Source: Spyradosoma sp004558035 (lineage in GTDB: Bacteria; Verrucomicrobiota; Verrucomicrobiia; Opitutales; UBA953). From it: DNA of 64,000 nt. Below are positions 1 to 8,190 of this stretch, piece by piece. The notes below the pieces were generated by a model. The model was not told the DNA's origin, did not search any database, and saw nothing but the letters and a program-made list of their open reading frames with translations. Positions within the stretch are counted from its first letter, which is position 1; each line of letters opens with the position of its first letter. Position numbers and translations under genes: made by a program. The stretch covers positions 58,035 to 122,034 of the forward strand of contig NZ_JBNPNH010000006.1 of NCBI RefSeq assembly GCF_050314555.1, read 5' to 3'.

Positions 1-137
1 CTCGCCCAGACGACGAGCGCCGCCGCCGCGAGCAGCAGAAGCAGAGCGCGCTCGCGGACGCTGAAAGCACGGCCGCGGAGACGCGCGCGCGCCGCGGCGA
101 GCAGGATCTTCGTTCTTGCGTGTAATGGAATTTTCAT
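1..137 (-). CDS. Putative type II secretion inner-membrane protein, GspM/PilO-like (3' end outside window)
   Basis: Only the first 45 or so residues are present; the gene runs off the left edge. They read as a short basic N-terminus followed by one hydrophobic segment (FSVRERALLLLLAAAALVVW), the layout of GspM/PilO-type bitopic proteins that help build the inner-membrane platform of type II secretion or type IV pilus machines. Its ATG overlaps the stop of the GspL-like gene (ATGA), so it is translationally coupled and last of the visible operon. The family call rests on operon position and topology, not on a sequence signature. Confidence 0.5.
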   Translation of the reverse strand, partial: MKIPLHARTKILLAAARARLRGRAFSVRERALLLLLAAAALVVWA

Positions 138-1414
138 GACGCGTTTTCTCCGTTTTCGGGTTCGTCTTCGGGCGTTTCCTCGTCCGTTTCCGCGTAGAAG
201 TCGAGCCTGTCGAGCTCCGCCTTCACGGGCGCGCACTGCAGCGAAAAATTCGCGCCGTTCGCCGCCATGTTCGCGGAAAAGACGACGTTGCGGAAAAGCC
301 CGCACGCGCGCAGTCTCTTCTCGAACTCGTTGGCGAGCGCGATGCTTTCCGCCGTGCCGTTCGCGGCGAGCGTTCCCGTCGTGCCGTTGCCGGAAAAGCT
401 GACGAGGCCGACGCCCTCGGGGCGCTGCGCGTTGAGCGCGGCGACGGCGCGCATCGCCTGCAGTTTGTTCGCCTGGATTTCGGAAATCTTTTCGATCAGC
501 GCCGCGCGTTCTCGGATTTCGCGCACCTGCGGGCGCTGCGCGGCTTCCGCCTCGACGTTGGCGGCGACGTGCGCGCGCAGTCCCAGCAGGGCGAGCTGCG
601 CGGCGCAGAGCACGGCGGCGGCGACGGCGAGCGCGCGCGCCGCCTGGCGGCAAAGCGCGGCGGCGCGGCGTTCCCGGCGTTCCCGCGCGAGCGTCTCCGC
701 GTCGCGCGCGTCCGCGAACCAGAGCGATTCGTCGGCGGTCGAGAACGCGAGCGTCCGCGCGGCGGGAACGGCGCTCCCGTCCTCGCGCAGGCGGAGCAGT
801 CGGATTTCTCCCGCGCCTTTTTTCGCGTCGAAAATCTGTTCCGAGGGCATGAAGACGTCGGGGCTTTCCTCCGCGCCGTCGTCGCCGATTTCCTTGCGCA
901 GGGCGTCGCGCGCGGCGAAGAGAGCGGCGCGGAAGGCGGCGTCGTCGCGCCCGCCGCGTTCGAGCGGGACGGAGCGGGCGCGCGTCGGGAACGCGTTGTC
1001 GGGATCGAGCCGCACGGCTGTCAGCTCCGTTTCGGTCGCGAACCATTCGCGGCGCGGGCGCGTCGCGCCGTCGTTCCCGCGGAGCGCGAAGAGCGGCAGC
1101 GCGTGCAGCGATTTCGCGGGCATTTCCGCGAGAAAGGCGCGGGCGCGTTCGCGCGCGGCGGCGTAGCAGAGCAGGGCGTTTCCGCGCGGCGCGAAGCGGA
1201 AGCCGGAAAGCAGCTGCTCCGGCGGAACGGGGGCCGCCGCCTCAAGGCGCAGCGCGACCTGTTCGCGGAGCGCTTCCGGCGTCGCCGCGGGATCCGCGGG
1301 CACGTTTTCGACGAAGAAAAGCCACGAAGGCAGCAGAAAAATCGGCGGCGGCGCGGCGTTTTTTTCGGGAGGCGGCTGATGGGAAGAGGCGGTTTTCACG
1401 GCGGGGGATTTCAT
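134..1414 (-). CDS. GspL/PilN-like type II secretion assembly protein
   Basis: A 426-residue protein with a cytoplasmic N-terminal half of about 260 residues, one membrane segment (about 265-285, rich in Ala/Leu/Val), then a coiled region and a C-terminal periplasmic domain. This is the architecture of GspL, or of PilM-PilN fused, which recruit the secretion ATPase to the inner-membrane platform. It lies 27 bases downstream of gspK and overlaps the GspM-like start. Residues following the membrane helix (INxxRP-like spacing, then a beta-rich end with VGLVSFSGNG) resemble PilN. I cannot see a clear ASKHA ATPase signature in the N-terminal half, so the GspL label is by context. Confidence 0.55.
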   Translation of the reverse strand: MKSPAVKTASSHQPPPEKNAAPPPIFLLPSWLFFVENVPADPAATPEALREQVALRLEAAAPVPPEQLLSGFRFAPRGNALLCYAAARERARAFLAEMPAKSLHALPLFALRGNDGATRPRREWFATETELTAVRLDPDNAFPTRARSVPLERGGRDDAAFRAALFAARDALRKEIGDDGAEESPDVFMPSEQIFDAKKGAGEIRLLRLREDGSAVPAARTLAFSTADESLWFADARDAETLARERRERRAAALCRQAARALAVAAAVLCAAQLALLGLRAHVAANVEAEAAQRPQVREIRERAALIEKISEIQANKLQAMRAVAALNAQRPEGVGLVSFSGNGTTGTLAANGTAESIALANEFEKRLRACGLFRNVVFSANMAANGANFSLQCAPVKAELDRLDFYAETDEETPEDEPENGENAS

Positions 1415-1441
1415 GTTGAACGCGAAAAGCGGGAAAAGGTT

Positions 1442-2491
1442 TCACGGCGTTTCCGGCGCGGGGGAATCGAGCGTGCGCTCGACGATTCTGAACGGGGTCG
1501 CGTTCCCGCGCGCGGCGGCGCCGGAAACCTCGACGAGCGCTTCGAGCGTGAGCGAGGCACCGCCGCGCGACGCCGTGACGGTGACGCGCAGCGTGCGCAC
1601 GGCGAACGAGACTTTGCCCGCGAGCGATTCCGCGCCGACGCGGGAAAGATCCGAGGCGTGGCGGAAGACGCGCCCGCTCCGCCCGTCGAAGCCCGCGCCT
1701 TCGCGGTATTCGAGCAGGGCGGCGACGTCGCAGTCCGTCTCGTAGGCGAGCGCGTTCAGCGTTTCCGCGTCGGCGGTGTTGACGTTGGGCAGCCCCGCGG
1801 AGGCGTAGGGCGAGACGGTTTTTTCGAGGCGGCGGAAAAGCGCGTTCGGCGCGCCGGCTTTGTCGAAGAAGATTTCGGAAAACCCTTTCACGAAGCGGAG
1901 TTCGCGCAGGTCGCGCAGAGCCCGGTTCGGCGGAACGGCGGCGGCGTTTTCCGCCTCGTAGTCGTCGATTTCCGCGCCGTTCGCGCGCGCGTCGTCGTCC
2001 GCGTCGGTCCAGTCGGCGAGGCGGTCGCGGAGCGCGTCGATTTCGCCTTCGGGAACGCCGATCGCGAGCAGGAGCGAGCGGAACGCGTCGTCGGAAAGCC
2101 CGTCGAGCGGGAAGCGCGCGGACTCGTCGCGGAAGCGCACGGATACGAGCGTCTTCGCGTCGAAGCGGCACGCGTCTTCGCCGGGAACGGGCTCGAATCC
2201 GGCGAGCGCGAGCGCGTCGCCCCAGCCCTGGTTCGGCGCGTGAACCGCCCCGTCGATCGCCTGAAAATCGGCGACGACCGCGAGCGTCGCCTCGAGCGCG
2301 GAACGCGCGGCGATTTCGAGCTCCGGCCGCGCGTAGTCTTCCGCGCGGGAAAGGATTTCGCGCTGCGCGTTCTTCATGATGCCGACGACGAGAAACGACA
2401 GCAGCACGACGAAGCCGAGCACGAGGAGCAGCGCGGCGCCCGGGCGCTTCGCCGAGGATTTTCGCGTGAAGCAATGCGCGGCGCGTCTCAT
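1442..2491 (-). CDS. gspK: Type II secretion minor pseudopilin GspK
   Basis: GspK caps the pseudopilus tip with GspI and GspJ. The N-terminus is basic and followed by a hydrophobic helix (GAALLLVLGFVVLLSFLVVG), but the usual Glu+5 of prepilins is absent, as is common in GspK. The diagnostic acidic motif DWTDADDDARANGAEIDDY is present at about residues 165-185, as is the helix-hairpin-helix-like segment PNVNTADAETLNAL near 245. Length 349 matches the family. It starts one base after the gspJ stop, so it is part of the same transcript. Confidence 0.85.
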   Translation of the reverse strand: MRRAAHCFTRKSSAKRPGAALLLVLGFVVLLSFLVVGIMKNAQREILSRAEDYARPELEIAARSALEATLAVVADFQAIDGAVHAPNQGWGDALALAGFEPVPGEDACRFDAKTLVSVRFRDESARFPLDGLSDDAFRSLLLAIGVPEGEIDALRDRLADWTDADDDARANGAEIDDYEAENAAAVPPNRALRDLRELRFVKGFSEIFFDKAGAPNALFRRLEKTVSPYASAGLPNVNTADAETLNALAYETDCDVAALLEYREGAGFDGRSGRVFRHASDLSRVGAESLAGKVSFAVRTLRVTVTASRGGASLTLEALVEVSGAAARGNATPFRIVERTLDSPAPETP

Positions 2492-2492
2492 C

Positions 2493-3140
2493 TCAGAAAA
2501 AAGTCCCTCCCGGCGTCTCGGTTCCGGAGAGCGCGAGCGTGTGTTCCCGCGCGACTTTGCCGTCGCGGAAACGCAGGCGCAGCCGGATCGCGCGGCTCTG
2601 GATCACGCTTTCGTCCACGGAATCGACGCTTTCCCAGGCGCCGGCTTCGGCGTCCCGGGCGTGCACGGAGACGCTTTCCAGAAACGGCGAAAGCAGCGTC
2701 CAGGTCGCGGCGTTTTCGTCTTCGTTCTTCTGCCGCGCGGTCTGCGAGATCAGCCACAGCCCCGAGGCGTCCCAGAAAAGCCAGGCTTCGAGCTTGGGCT
2801 GCGGGTTTTCGTCGAGCGCGAAGAGCGGGAACGTCTCGACGATCTCGAAGCGCGGGAACGTCTCGTCGAGCCCGGGCGGTCGTGTCCACGTGCAGCCGAC
2901 GACGTTTTTCCCGTCGCTCGAGCGGGCGATCCGCAGCTTGCGCTGCGCGTCCGCGAGGACGCCGAGAAAGCGCTCGAGCCCGGAAAGATGGCGGTCGAGC
3001 GAGGCGACGTCGCCGGATTTTTCCCAGACGCGCACGACGTTCATCACGACGCCCGCCGCCGCCGTGAGCAGCACGCCCGCGAGGGCGACGGCGACGATGA
3101 CCTCGAGCAGCGTGAAGGCTTTGCGGACGCGGGAACGCAC
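2493..3140 (-). CDS. gspJ: Type II secretion minor pseudopilin, GspJ-like
   Basis: A 215-residue prepilin. Residues 6-20 read RKAFTLLEVIVAVAL, the type III (prepilin) signal: cleavage before Phe by the prepilin peptidase, Glu at +5, then a hydrophobic assembly helix. Its place between gspI and gspK and its length fit GspJ, which forms the tip complex with GspI and GspK. Six bases separate it from the gspI stop. The exact letter is by gene order; the prepilin nature is direct. Confidence 0.75.
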   Translation of the reverse strand: MRSRVRKAFTLLEVIVAVALAGVLLTAAAGVVMNVVRVWEKSGDVASLDRHLSGLERFLGVLADAQRKLRIARSSDGKNVVGCTWTRPPGLDETFPRFEIVETFPLFALDENPQPKLEAWLFWDASGLWLISQTARQKNEDENAATWTLLSPFLESVSVHARDAEAGAWESVDSVDESVIQSRAIRLRLRFRDGKVAREHTLALSGTETPGGTFF

Positions 3141-3146
3141 GGCGGT

Positions 3147-3605
3147 TCAATAGGTGTCGAAGCGGTCGCTCGGGAACGCTTCGCGCAGGTTTTCGAGGAG
3201 GACTTCCTGGTTGTCGAACTGCGCCTTCCAGTCCGGACGGAAGACGAAGAACGGGAGCGTTTCGGGCTCGGGATCGCCGGGCCATTCGATTTCGGCGACG
3301 ACGCGGAAAAGGCCCGCCTGCGGCGTCTCTTCGGCGAAGGCGCGCCAGCGCACGCTTTTGCCGTCGAGCGTGCGGAAGTCTCCGCCGGTTTCGAGCTTGT
3401 CGACGTCGTTCTCGGAATCGGCGAGCAGCGTCCGCAGGATTTCGAGGCGGTCGGCGTGCCGGTCGTCGAGGCGCGAAAGCGCGCTCTGCGCCGCGTAGAC
3501 GTTGCCGACGGCGGCGAGCAGCACCGAGACCGTCGTCGCGAAGATCGCGACGGCGACGACGACTTCGAGCAGCGAAAACGCCCGGCGGGAACGCGCGCGG
3601 TTCAC
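3147..3605 (-). CDS. gspI: Type II secretion minor pseudopilin, GspI-like
   Basis: A 152-residue prepilin with the signal RRAFSLLEVVVAVAIFATT close to the N-terminus (cleavage before Phe, Glu +5). I place the start at a GTG (GTGAACCGC) whose GTGA overlaps the TGA of gspH; the open frame extends far upstream, but an earlier start would put more than 200 residues before the prepilin signal. Order G-H-I-J-K matches classical gsp operons. Confidence 0.7.
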   Translation of the reverse strand: MNRARSRRAFSLLEVVVAVAIFATTVSVLLAAVGNVYAAQSALSRLDDRHADRLEILRTLLADSENDVDKLETGGDFRTLDGKSVRWRAFAEETPQAGLFRVVAEIEWPGDPEPETLPFFVFRPDWKAQFDNQEVLLENLREAFPSDRFDTY

Positions 3606-4126
3606 AGCGTCTTCCTTTCCGTCAGCGCGCCCGAAAACGGATCCGCCTGCAGGATTTTTTCCGTCTTCCGGTTTTTGAGGATTTCGACGAGCGTCGGCGT
3701 CGCGCAGCCCGAAGGATGGAATTCCGCGGCGTCGATTTCGCGCAGCCGCGCGGGAACGAAGAGCGTCGCGCCGTCGCGCGGGTCGGCGAGGAGCCGGAGC
3801 GCGGGCGCGTTTCCGTCCCGACGCAGCGGAAAGACGGCGTCGGCGTTCCCGTCCGCGTCTTCGACCGAGAGCGCGCTTCCGTCCGCGTCGAGCCGGACGA
3901 AGAACGCGCGCCGGAGCGTCCGCGCGCGATGGGACGCGAGCGCGAACGCCCGCCGCGCAGAGGCTTCGGCGGAAGGCTCCGCCAGCGCGGGAACGAGCGC
4001 GTCGAAGCGCACGGCGACGAACGCGGAGACGAGCCCGAGCAGCGCGATGACGACGAGCAGTTCCATCATCGTGAAGGCGCGCGCGCGGGAACGCGGCGCG
4101 GGGGCTTGCCGTCGGGCTGCGGGCAT
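3602..4126 (-). CDS. gspH: Type II secretion minor pseudopilin, GspH-like
   Basis: A 174-residue prepilin. The leader is long and basic (about 17 residues), followed by AFTMMELLVVIALLGLVSAF, with Glu at +5 of the mature protein. The C-terminal globular part contains VRLDADGSALSVEDADG, a beta-rich GspH/FimT-type stretch. It follows gspG by 15 bases and overlaps gspI. Assignment as GspH rests on gene order and size. Confidence 0.7.
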   Translation of the reverse strand: MPAARRQAPAPRSRARAFTMMELLVVIALLGLVSAFVAVRFDALVPALAEPSAEASARRAFALASHRARTLRRAFFVRLDADGSALSVEDADGNADAVFPLRRDGNAPALRLLADPRDGATLFVPARLREIDAAEFHPSGCATPTLVEILKNRKTEKILQADPFSGALTERKTL

Positions 4127-4141
4127 CGTCCTCGGGAAGGC

Positions 4142-4555
4142 TTACGGCTGCCAGTTGCCGATGTCGTCGTCGCTTTCGACGCCGTCCGGCCCGAGCGACC
4201 ACAGGTCGTAGCCGTTCTTGCTCTTCTGCGCGGGAAAGCGGTATCGGAACGGGCGCTTCCACGGATCTTCGGGAAGCTTCTTCAGCTCGCCGGAATCGAC
4301 GACGGACTGCAGGCCTTCCTCCGTCGTCGGATAGGAGCCGTGCTTGATCTGGTAGGCGAAGAGCGGCGTCTCCAGAGCCTGGATGTCCGTCTCGGCGATT
4401 TTTTTCTGATTGTCGGAAAAAATGCCCGTCAGGTTGCCGGAGACGGCGCCGACGATCAGCGCGATGAGCGCGATGACGATGATGACCTCCATCAGCGTGA
4501 AGCCGCGGCGGTGTTCCCGCGCGGAGGTCGGAGGGGTGAGGCGTTTGCTTTTCAT
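4142..4555 (-). CDS. gspG: Type II secretion major pseudopilin GspG
   Basis: The main subunit of the pseudopilus. It has the prepilin signal RRGFTLMEVIIVIALIALIVG and the GspG core: TDIQALETPLFAYQIKHGSYPTTEEGL, DPWKRPFRYRFPA, and the Ca-site-like C-terminus LWSLGPDGVESDDDIGNW. Length 137 fits. I chose the second ATG (MKSKR). The upstream ATG at 4564 directly abuts the -10 box of the only good promoter, so transcription would begin past it; starting at 4555 makes the message nearly leaderless. First gene of the operon; the secretin, ATPase and platform genes gspD, E and F are not in the window. Confidence 0.88.
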   Translation of the reverse strand: MKSKRLTPPTSAREHRRGFTLMEVIIVIALIALIVGAVSGNLTGIFSDNQKKIAETDIQALETPLFAYQIKHGSYPTTEEGLQSVVDSGELKKLPEDPWKRPFRYRFPAQKSKNGYDLWSLGPDGVESDDDIGNWQP

Positions 4556-4564
4556 ATGGGACAT

Positions 4565-4593
4565 AATCTGTTGCGTTCGCGGAAAGAGGGCAA
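4565..4593 (-). promoter_or_regulatory. Candidate promoter of the gsp operon
   Basis: On the minus strand, TTGCCC (4593-4588), 17 bases, then CAGATT (4570-4565). It fits the TTGC-N17-box pattern seen before several genes here. The -10 box abuts the first ATG, favouring the second one at 4555. Confidence 0.4.
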
Positions 4594-4687
4594 CGCCGAA
4601 ACGCGGCGAAAGTTTCGGAAAAAACGCGCCCGCTTACAACGCCTTGCGGGAATTGTCGAGAATTTTTTTCTCGACTTTTGAAAAATT

Positions 4688-4716
4688 TTGCGCATCCTGT
4701 CGCTCATACGTAGAGC
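4688..4716 (+). promoter_or_regulatory. Candidate promoter of the phosphorylase gene
   Basis: TTGCGC, 17 bases, TAGAGC, followed by a 36-base stretch to the ATG carrying an AGGAA ribosome-binding site about 9 bases before it. Unlike many genes here, this one appears to have a conventional leader. The -10 match is poor. Confidence 0.35.
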
Positions 4717-4752
4717 TTTGAAAATCCCTTATTCACAACAGGAAACAATATA

Positions 4753-6087
4753 ATGGCAGACAAGAAAACTGACAGCAGAAAAGACATGCGATCGACTTAT
4801 GCGTATCTCATCGAGAAGAAGCGCGACGGCGGCGAGTTTACGCGCGACGAGATCCGGACGATCGTGGACGCCATCATCGACGGCGAAATGCCCGAGTCCC
4901 AGCAGGCGGCGCTCCTCATGTCGATTTATTTCAAGAACATGTCCGCGAACGAAATGTCCGCGCTTTCCGAGGAGATGATGTTCTCCGGCGACACGGTCGA
5001 GCTGGACCGCATCACCGACCCGAAGATGTCGAAGGTCTCCACCGGCGGCGTCGGCGACAAAACGACGATCGCCCTCGCGGCGCTTTCCTCGGCGTGCGGC
5101 GTCGTCGTGCCCACGATGGTCTCCAAGGACGAGGACTTCATCATCACCTCGGTGGACAAGATGAAGGCGATTCCCGGCTTCAAGGCGGATCTCGCGCCCA
5201 AGGACTACGAGCGCGTCCTGCAGAAGGTCGGCTGCGCCGTCGTCGAGCAGAGCCCGAAGATCGCGCCGATCGACGACATGCTCTATGAGCTGCGCCAGCA
5301 CACGGCGACGGTTTCGAGCCTTCCGCTCATCACGAGCAGCATCCTTTCCAAGAAGTTCGCCGAAGGCTGCGAAGGCCTCGTCGTGGACGTGAAGTGGGGC
5401 AACGGCTCCTACATGCGCGACCTCGAACAGGCGAAGCAGCTCGCCCGTACGGTCACGCGCGTCGCGCGCGGCATGTCCCGCCGTTGCGTCGCGCTGGTGA
5501 CGGACGCGAATCAGCCGCTCGGCAATTCCGTCGGCACGGGGCTCGAGATTCTCGAAGTCGTCGAGCTGCTCAAGGGCGAAGGTCCGGAAGATCTGAAGGA
5601 GCTGCTGCTCAAGCTCGGCATGGAGATGGTGCGCCTTGCGGGCGTCGCCGGTTCGACTCTTTCGGCGAAGCAGTCCGTCGAGCGCGCGCTCAAGGACGGT
5701 TCCGCGCTCAAGAAATTCCGCGACATGGTCGTCGCCCAGGGCGGCAAGACCGACTGGATCGACGATCCCGCGAAGTTCCCGAAGGCGAAATACGTCAAGA
5801 AGCTTCCGGCGGCGAAACGCGGCTACGTGCACATGATCAACGCGGGAATGATCGCCCGCGGCGTTCAGGAGCTCGCGCGCCGCAAGGACGGCTCCTACGA
5901 TCCCGCGGTCGGGCTCGTCAACCTGAAGAAGGTCGGCACGCAGGTGAAGCAGGGCGAAGCGCTTGTCGAAATCCTTTACAACGACGAGTCGAATCTCGAC
6001 AAGGCGATGGAATACTTCCGCAGCGCCTACCGTCTCGCGCCGAAGCGCCCGAACGACATCAGTCTGATCATCGAACGCGTCGCCTGA
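4753..6087 (+). CDS. deoA: Pyrimidine-nucleoside/thymidine phosphorylase homologue with altered active-site motifs
   Basis: A full-length (444 residues) member of the family that cleaves pyrimidine nucleosides with phosphate, also related to AnmK-unrelated transferases such as TrpD. Family landmarks: KVSTGGVGDK (94-103), LPLITSSILSKKFAEG, DVKWGNGSYM, and a C-terminal lipoyl-like domain. Two usual features are changed. The His of KHSTGGVGD is Val95, and the glycine-rich signature SGRGLGHTGGTLDKLE is replaced by VSKDEDFIITSVDKMK (123-138). The pyrimidine-site Arg (in LYELRQ) and Ser/Lys (SILSKK) remain. It may be a divergent phosphorylase or have another activity. Monocistronic: own promoter and a strong terminator. 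Confidence 0.8.
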   Translation: MADKKTDSRKDMRSTYAYLIEKKRDGGEFTRDEIRTIVDAIIDGEMPESQQAALLMSIYFKNMSANEMSALSEEMMFSGDTVELDRITDPKMSKVSTGGVGDKTTIALAALSSACGVVVPTMVSKDEDFIITSVDKMKAIPGFKADLAPKDYERVLQKVGCAVVEQSPKIAPIDDMLYELRQHTATVSSLPLITSSILSKKFAEGCEGLVVDVKWGNGSYMRDLEQAKQLARTVTRVARGMSRRCVALVTDANQPLGNSVGTGLEILEVVELLKGEGPEDLKELLLKLGMEMVRLAGVAGSTLSAKQSVERALKDGSALKKFRDMVVAQGGKTDWIDDPAKFPKAKYVKKLPAAKRGYVHMINAGMIARGVQELARRKDGSYDPAVGLVNLKKVGTQVKQGEALVEILYNDESNLDKAMEYFRSAYRLAPKRPNDISLIIERVA

Positions 6088-6114
6088 CGCGCCTTCGCGC
6101 TTCTCCTCCGAATC

Positions 6115-6146
6115 GGCGTTCCCGCCCCCGCGGGAACGCCTTTTTT
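6115..6146 (+). terminator. Rho-independent terminator built from an inverted pair of the CGGGAACG motif
   Basis: Perfect 11-bp stem GGCGTTCCCGC / GCGGGAACGCC with a CCCC loop and six Ts, 28 bases after the phosphorylase stop. Both arms are copies of the window-wide repeated motif. Confidence 0.9.
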
Positions 6147-6182
6147 CGCGCCCGGCGCGCGCGGAGCGAAGTTCTTGCGCGC

Positions 6183-6219
6183 AAAAAAAAAACGCGTTCC
6201 CGGCGGGCGGGAACGCGTT
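6183..6219 (-). terminator. Rho-independent terminator of aspS, also a motif pair
   Basis: Read on the minus strand: AACGCGTTCCCG, five-base loop, CGGGAACGCGTT, then a run of about eight Ts. Perfect 12-bp stem whose arms contain the repeated motif. It faces the previous terminator between two convergent genes. Confidence 0.9.
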
Positions 6220-6247
6220 TCGCGGAAAAGAGCGGGAACGGCGCGCG

Positions 6248-8038
6248 TTACTTTTCCTCGTCGCGGAGCTCGATGTGAACGTCCTTGAGCTGGCGCGGCG
6301 TGACGGCGGACGGGCATTGCGCCATGAGGTCCTGGCCGCGCTGCGTCTTCGGGAACGCGAGCAGGTCGCGGATGGAGCTGCGGCCCGCGAGCATCGTGAC
6401 GAGGCGGTCGAAGCCGAGCGCGATCCCGCCGTGCGGCGGCGCGCCGTAGCTGAACGCCTTGAGCATGTAGCCGAAGCGGGTTTCGACGACGTCCTTCGGA
6501 ATCGCGAGCACGTCCTCGAAGACCTTTTTCTGCATTTCCGGATTGTGGATGCGGATCGAGCCGCCGCCGAGCTCGACGCCGTTGAGCACGATGTCGTAGT
6601 GCTGGCCGCGCACGGCGTGCGGGTTCGTGTCGAGCAGCGGCACGTCCTCCTTCACGGGCGCGGTGAACGGGTGGTGCGCGGAAACGAAGCGGTTCTGTTC
6701 CTCGTCCCAGAGCATGAGCGGGAACTCGATGACCCAGAGGAAGTTGAACTGTTTGGGCGAAATCGTGAGCTTGCCGCGGGCCTGCAGCAGCTTGGCGCAT
6801 TCGAGGCGGATGCGGCCGAGAATCGCCGAGGCCTGTTCCCACGGCGCCGCCGCGAAGAAGACGATGTCGCCGTCCTCAATGTTCAGCTTTTCCTTGAGCG
6901 CCGCCTTTTCCGCGTCGGAGAAGAATTTGAGGATCGGCGACTTCCATTCGCCGTTCGCCGCCTTGATGAAAGCGAGCCCCTTGGCGCCGAGCGTCTTCGC
7001 GATCGTTTCGAGATTCGTGAGCTCGCCCTGCGTGATGTCTTCGAGCCCCTTCGCGTTGATCGCGCGGACGACGCTGCCCTGCGTGTTCGCGACGGAGTTG
7101 AACACCTTGAACGCGGAGTTCTTGAAGAGGTCGGTGAAGTCCGTGATTTCGATGCCGAAGCGCGTGTCGGGCTTGTCCACGCCGAAGCGGTCCATCGCTT
7201 CCTTGTAGGGCATGCGCGGGAACGGCGTCGGGATGTCCACGTCGAGCACTTCCTTCCACACGCGCTTGAGCATGCCTTCGATGAGCGCGTAGATGTCTTC
7301 GCGTTCGATGAAGGACATTTCGATGTCCACCTGCGTGAATTCGGGCTGGCGGTCGGCGCGCAGGTCCTCGTCGCGGTAGCAGCGCGCCATCTGGTAATAG
7401 CGTTCGATGCCCGCGACCATCAGCATCTGCTTGTACTGCTGCGGCGACTGCGTGAGCGCGTAGAACTGCCCCGGATTGAGGCGCGACGGCACGAGGAACT
7501 CGCGCGCGCCCTCGGGCGTGCTCTTGAAGAGCGTCGGCGTCTCGACTTCGACGAACGCCTGCTCGTCGAGGAAGTTGCGGATCGCGTGACCCGCCTTCGC
7601 GCGCATGCGGAGCAGGTTCAGATTGCGCGGACGGCGCAGGTCGAGATAGCGGAACTCGCCGCGCAGGTCTTCGTTCACCTTGTCCGCCTTGTCGTCTTCC
7701 ATCGGGAAGGGCAGCGGCGCGCAGACGTTTTCGATGACGATCTTTTCGGCGACGACTTCGACTGTGCCCGTGAGCAGCTTCTCGTTGATCGTGTCGGCGT
7801 CGCGCGGCGTCACCGTTCCCGTGACCTGAATGACGGACTCGTCCTTGAGCCCCTTCGCGATTTCGTGGACTTCCGCGTTGTCCGGATGGCAGACGATCTG
7901 CGTGATGCCTTCGCGGTCGCGCAGGTCGACGAAGCGGACGCCGCCGAGGTCGCGGACGGTGTCGACCCAGCCGATCAGGGTGACTTTCTTCCCCGCGTCG
8001 GCGATGGTTAAACAGTTGCAGGTGTGAGTGCGCAGCAT
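6248..8038 (-). CDS. aspS: Aspartyl-tRNA synthetase
   Basis: Charges tRNA-Asp with aspartate (class II synthetase, cytoplasmic). 596 residues, the bacterial form with the GAD insert. N-terminal OB-fold anticodon domain (IGWVDTVRDLGGVRFVDLRD, about 23-42); motif 1 region FLDEQAFVEVETPTL; flipping-loop/Asp site LTQSPQQYKQMLMVAG; motif 2 RCYRDEDLRADRQPEFTQVD; motif 3 GIALGFDRLVTMLAG near the C-terminus. Flanked by its own promoter and terminator. Confidence 0.97.
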   Translation of the reverse strand: MLRTHTCNCLTIADAGKKVTLIGWVDTVRDLGGVRFVDLRDREGITQIVCHPDNAEVHEIAKGLKDESVIQVTGTVTPRDADTINEKLLTGTVEVVAEKIVIENVCAPLPFPMEDDKADKVNEDLRGEFRYLDLRRPRNLNLLRMRAKAGHAIRNFLDEQAFVEVETPTLFKSTPEGAREFLVPSRLNPGQFYALTQSPQQYKQMLMVAGIERYYQMARCYRDEDLRADRQPEFTQVDIEMSFIEREDIYALIEGMLKRVWKEVLDVDIPTPFPRMPYKEAMDRFGVDKPDTRFGIEITDFTDLFKNSAFKVFNSVANTQGSVVRAINAKGLEDITQGELTNLETIAKTLGAKGLAFIKAANGEWKSPILKFFSDAEKAALKEKLNIEDGDIVFFAAAPWEQASAILGRIRLECAKLLQARGKLTISPKQFNFLWVIEFPLMLWDEEQNRFVSAHHPFTAPVKEDVPLLDTNPHAVRGQHYDIVLNGVELGGGSIRIHNPEMQKKVFEDVLAIPKDVVETRFGYMLKAFSYGAPPHGGIALGFDRLVTMLAGRSSIRDLLAFPKTQRGQDLMAQCPSAVTPRQLKDVHIELRDEEK

Positions 8039-8050
8039 TGTTCTGTATCG

Positions 8051-8079
8051 ATTAAAAATTCAAAAGTCTTGATTCTTAA
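8051..8079 (-). promoter_or_regulatory. Candidate aspS promoter
   Basis: Minus strand TTAAGA (8079-8074), 17 bases, TTTAAT (8056-8051), 12 bases before the aspS ATG. A better sigma70-type match than most in this window. Confidence 0.5.
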
Positions 8080-8134
8080 ACTTCGCCGAAATCTCGTCGA
8101 GAAAAAACGGAAAAACTTCGCGGGCAAAAAGAAT

Positions 8135-8163
8135 TTGCGTTCGCGGCGGCGAAAGGGCATGAT
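8135..8163 (+). promoter_or_regulatory. Candidate yajC promoter
   Basis: TTGCGT, 17 bases, CATGAT; 27 bases to the ATG. Same box sequences and spacing as before tolQ (TTGCGG-N17-CATGAT). Confidence 0.45.
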
Positions 8164-8190
8164 GCCACTTCAATTCAAATTTTTACATTT

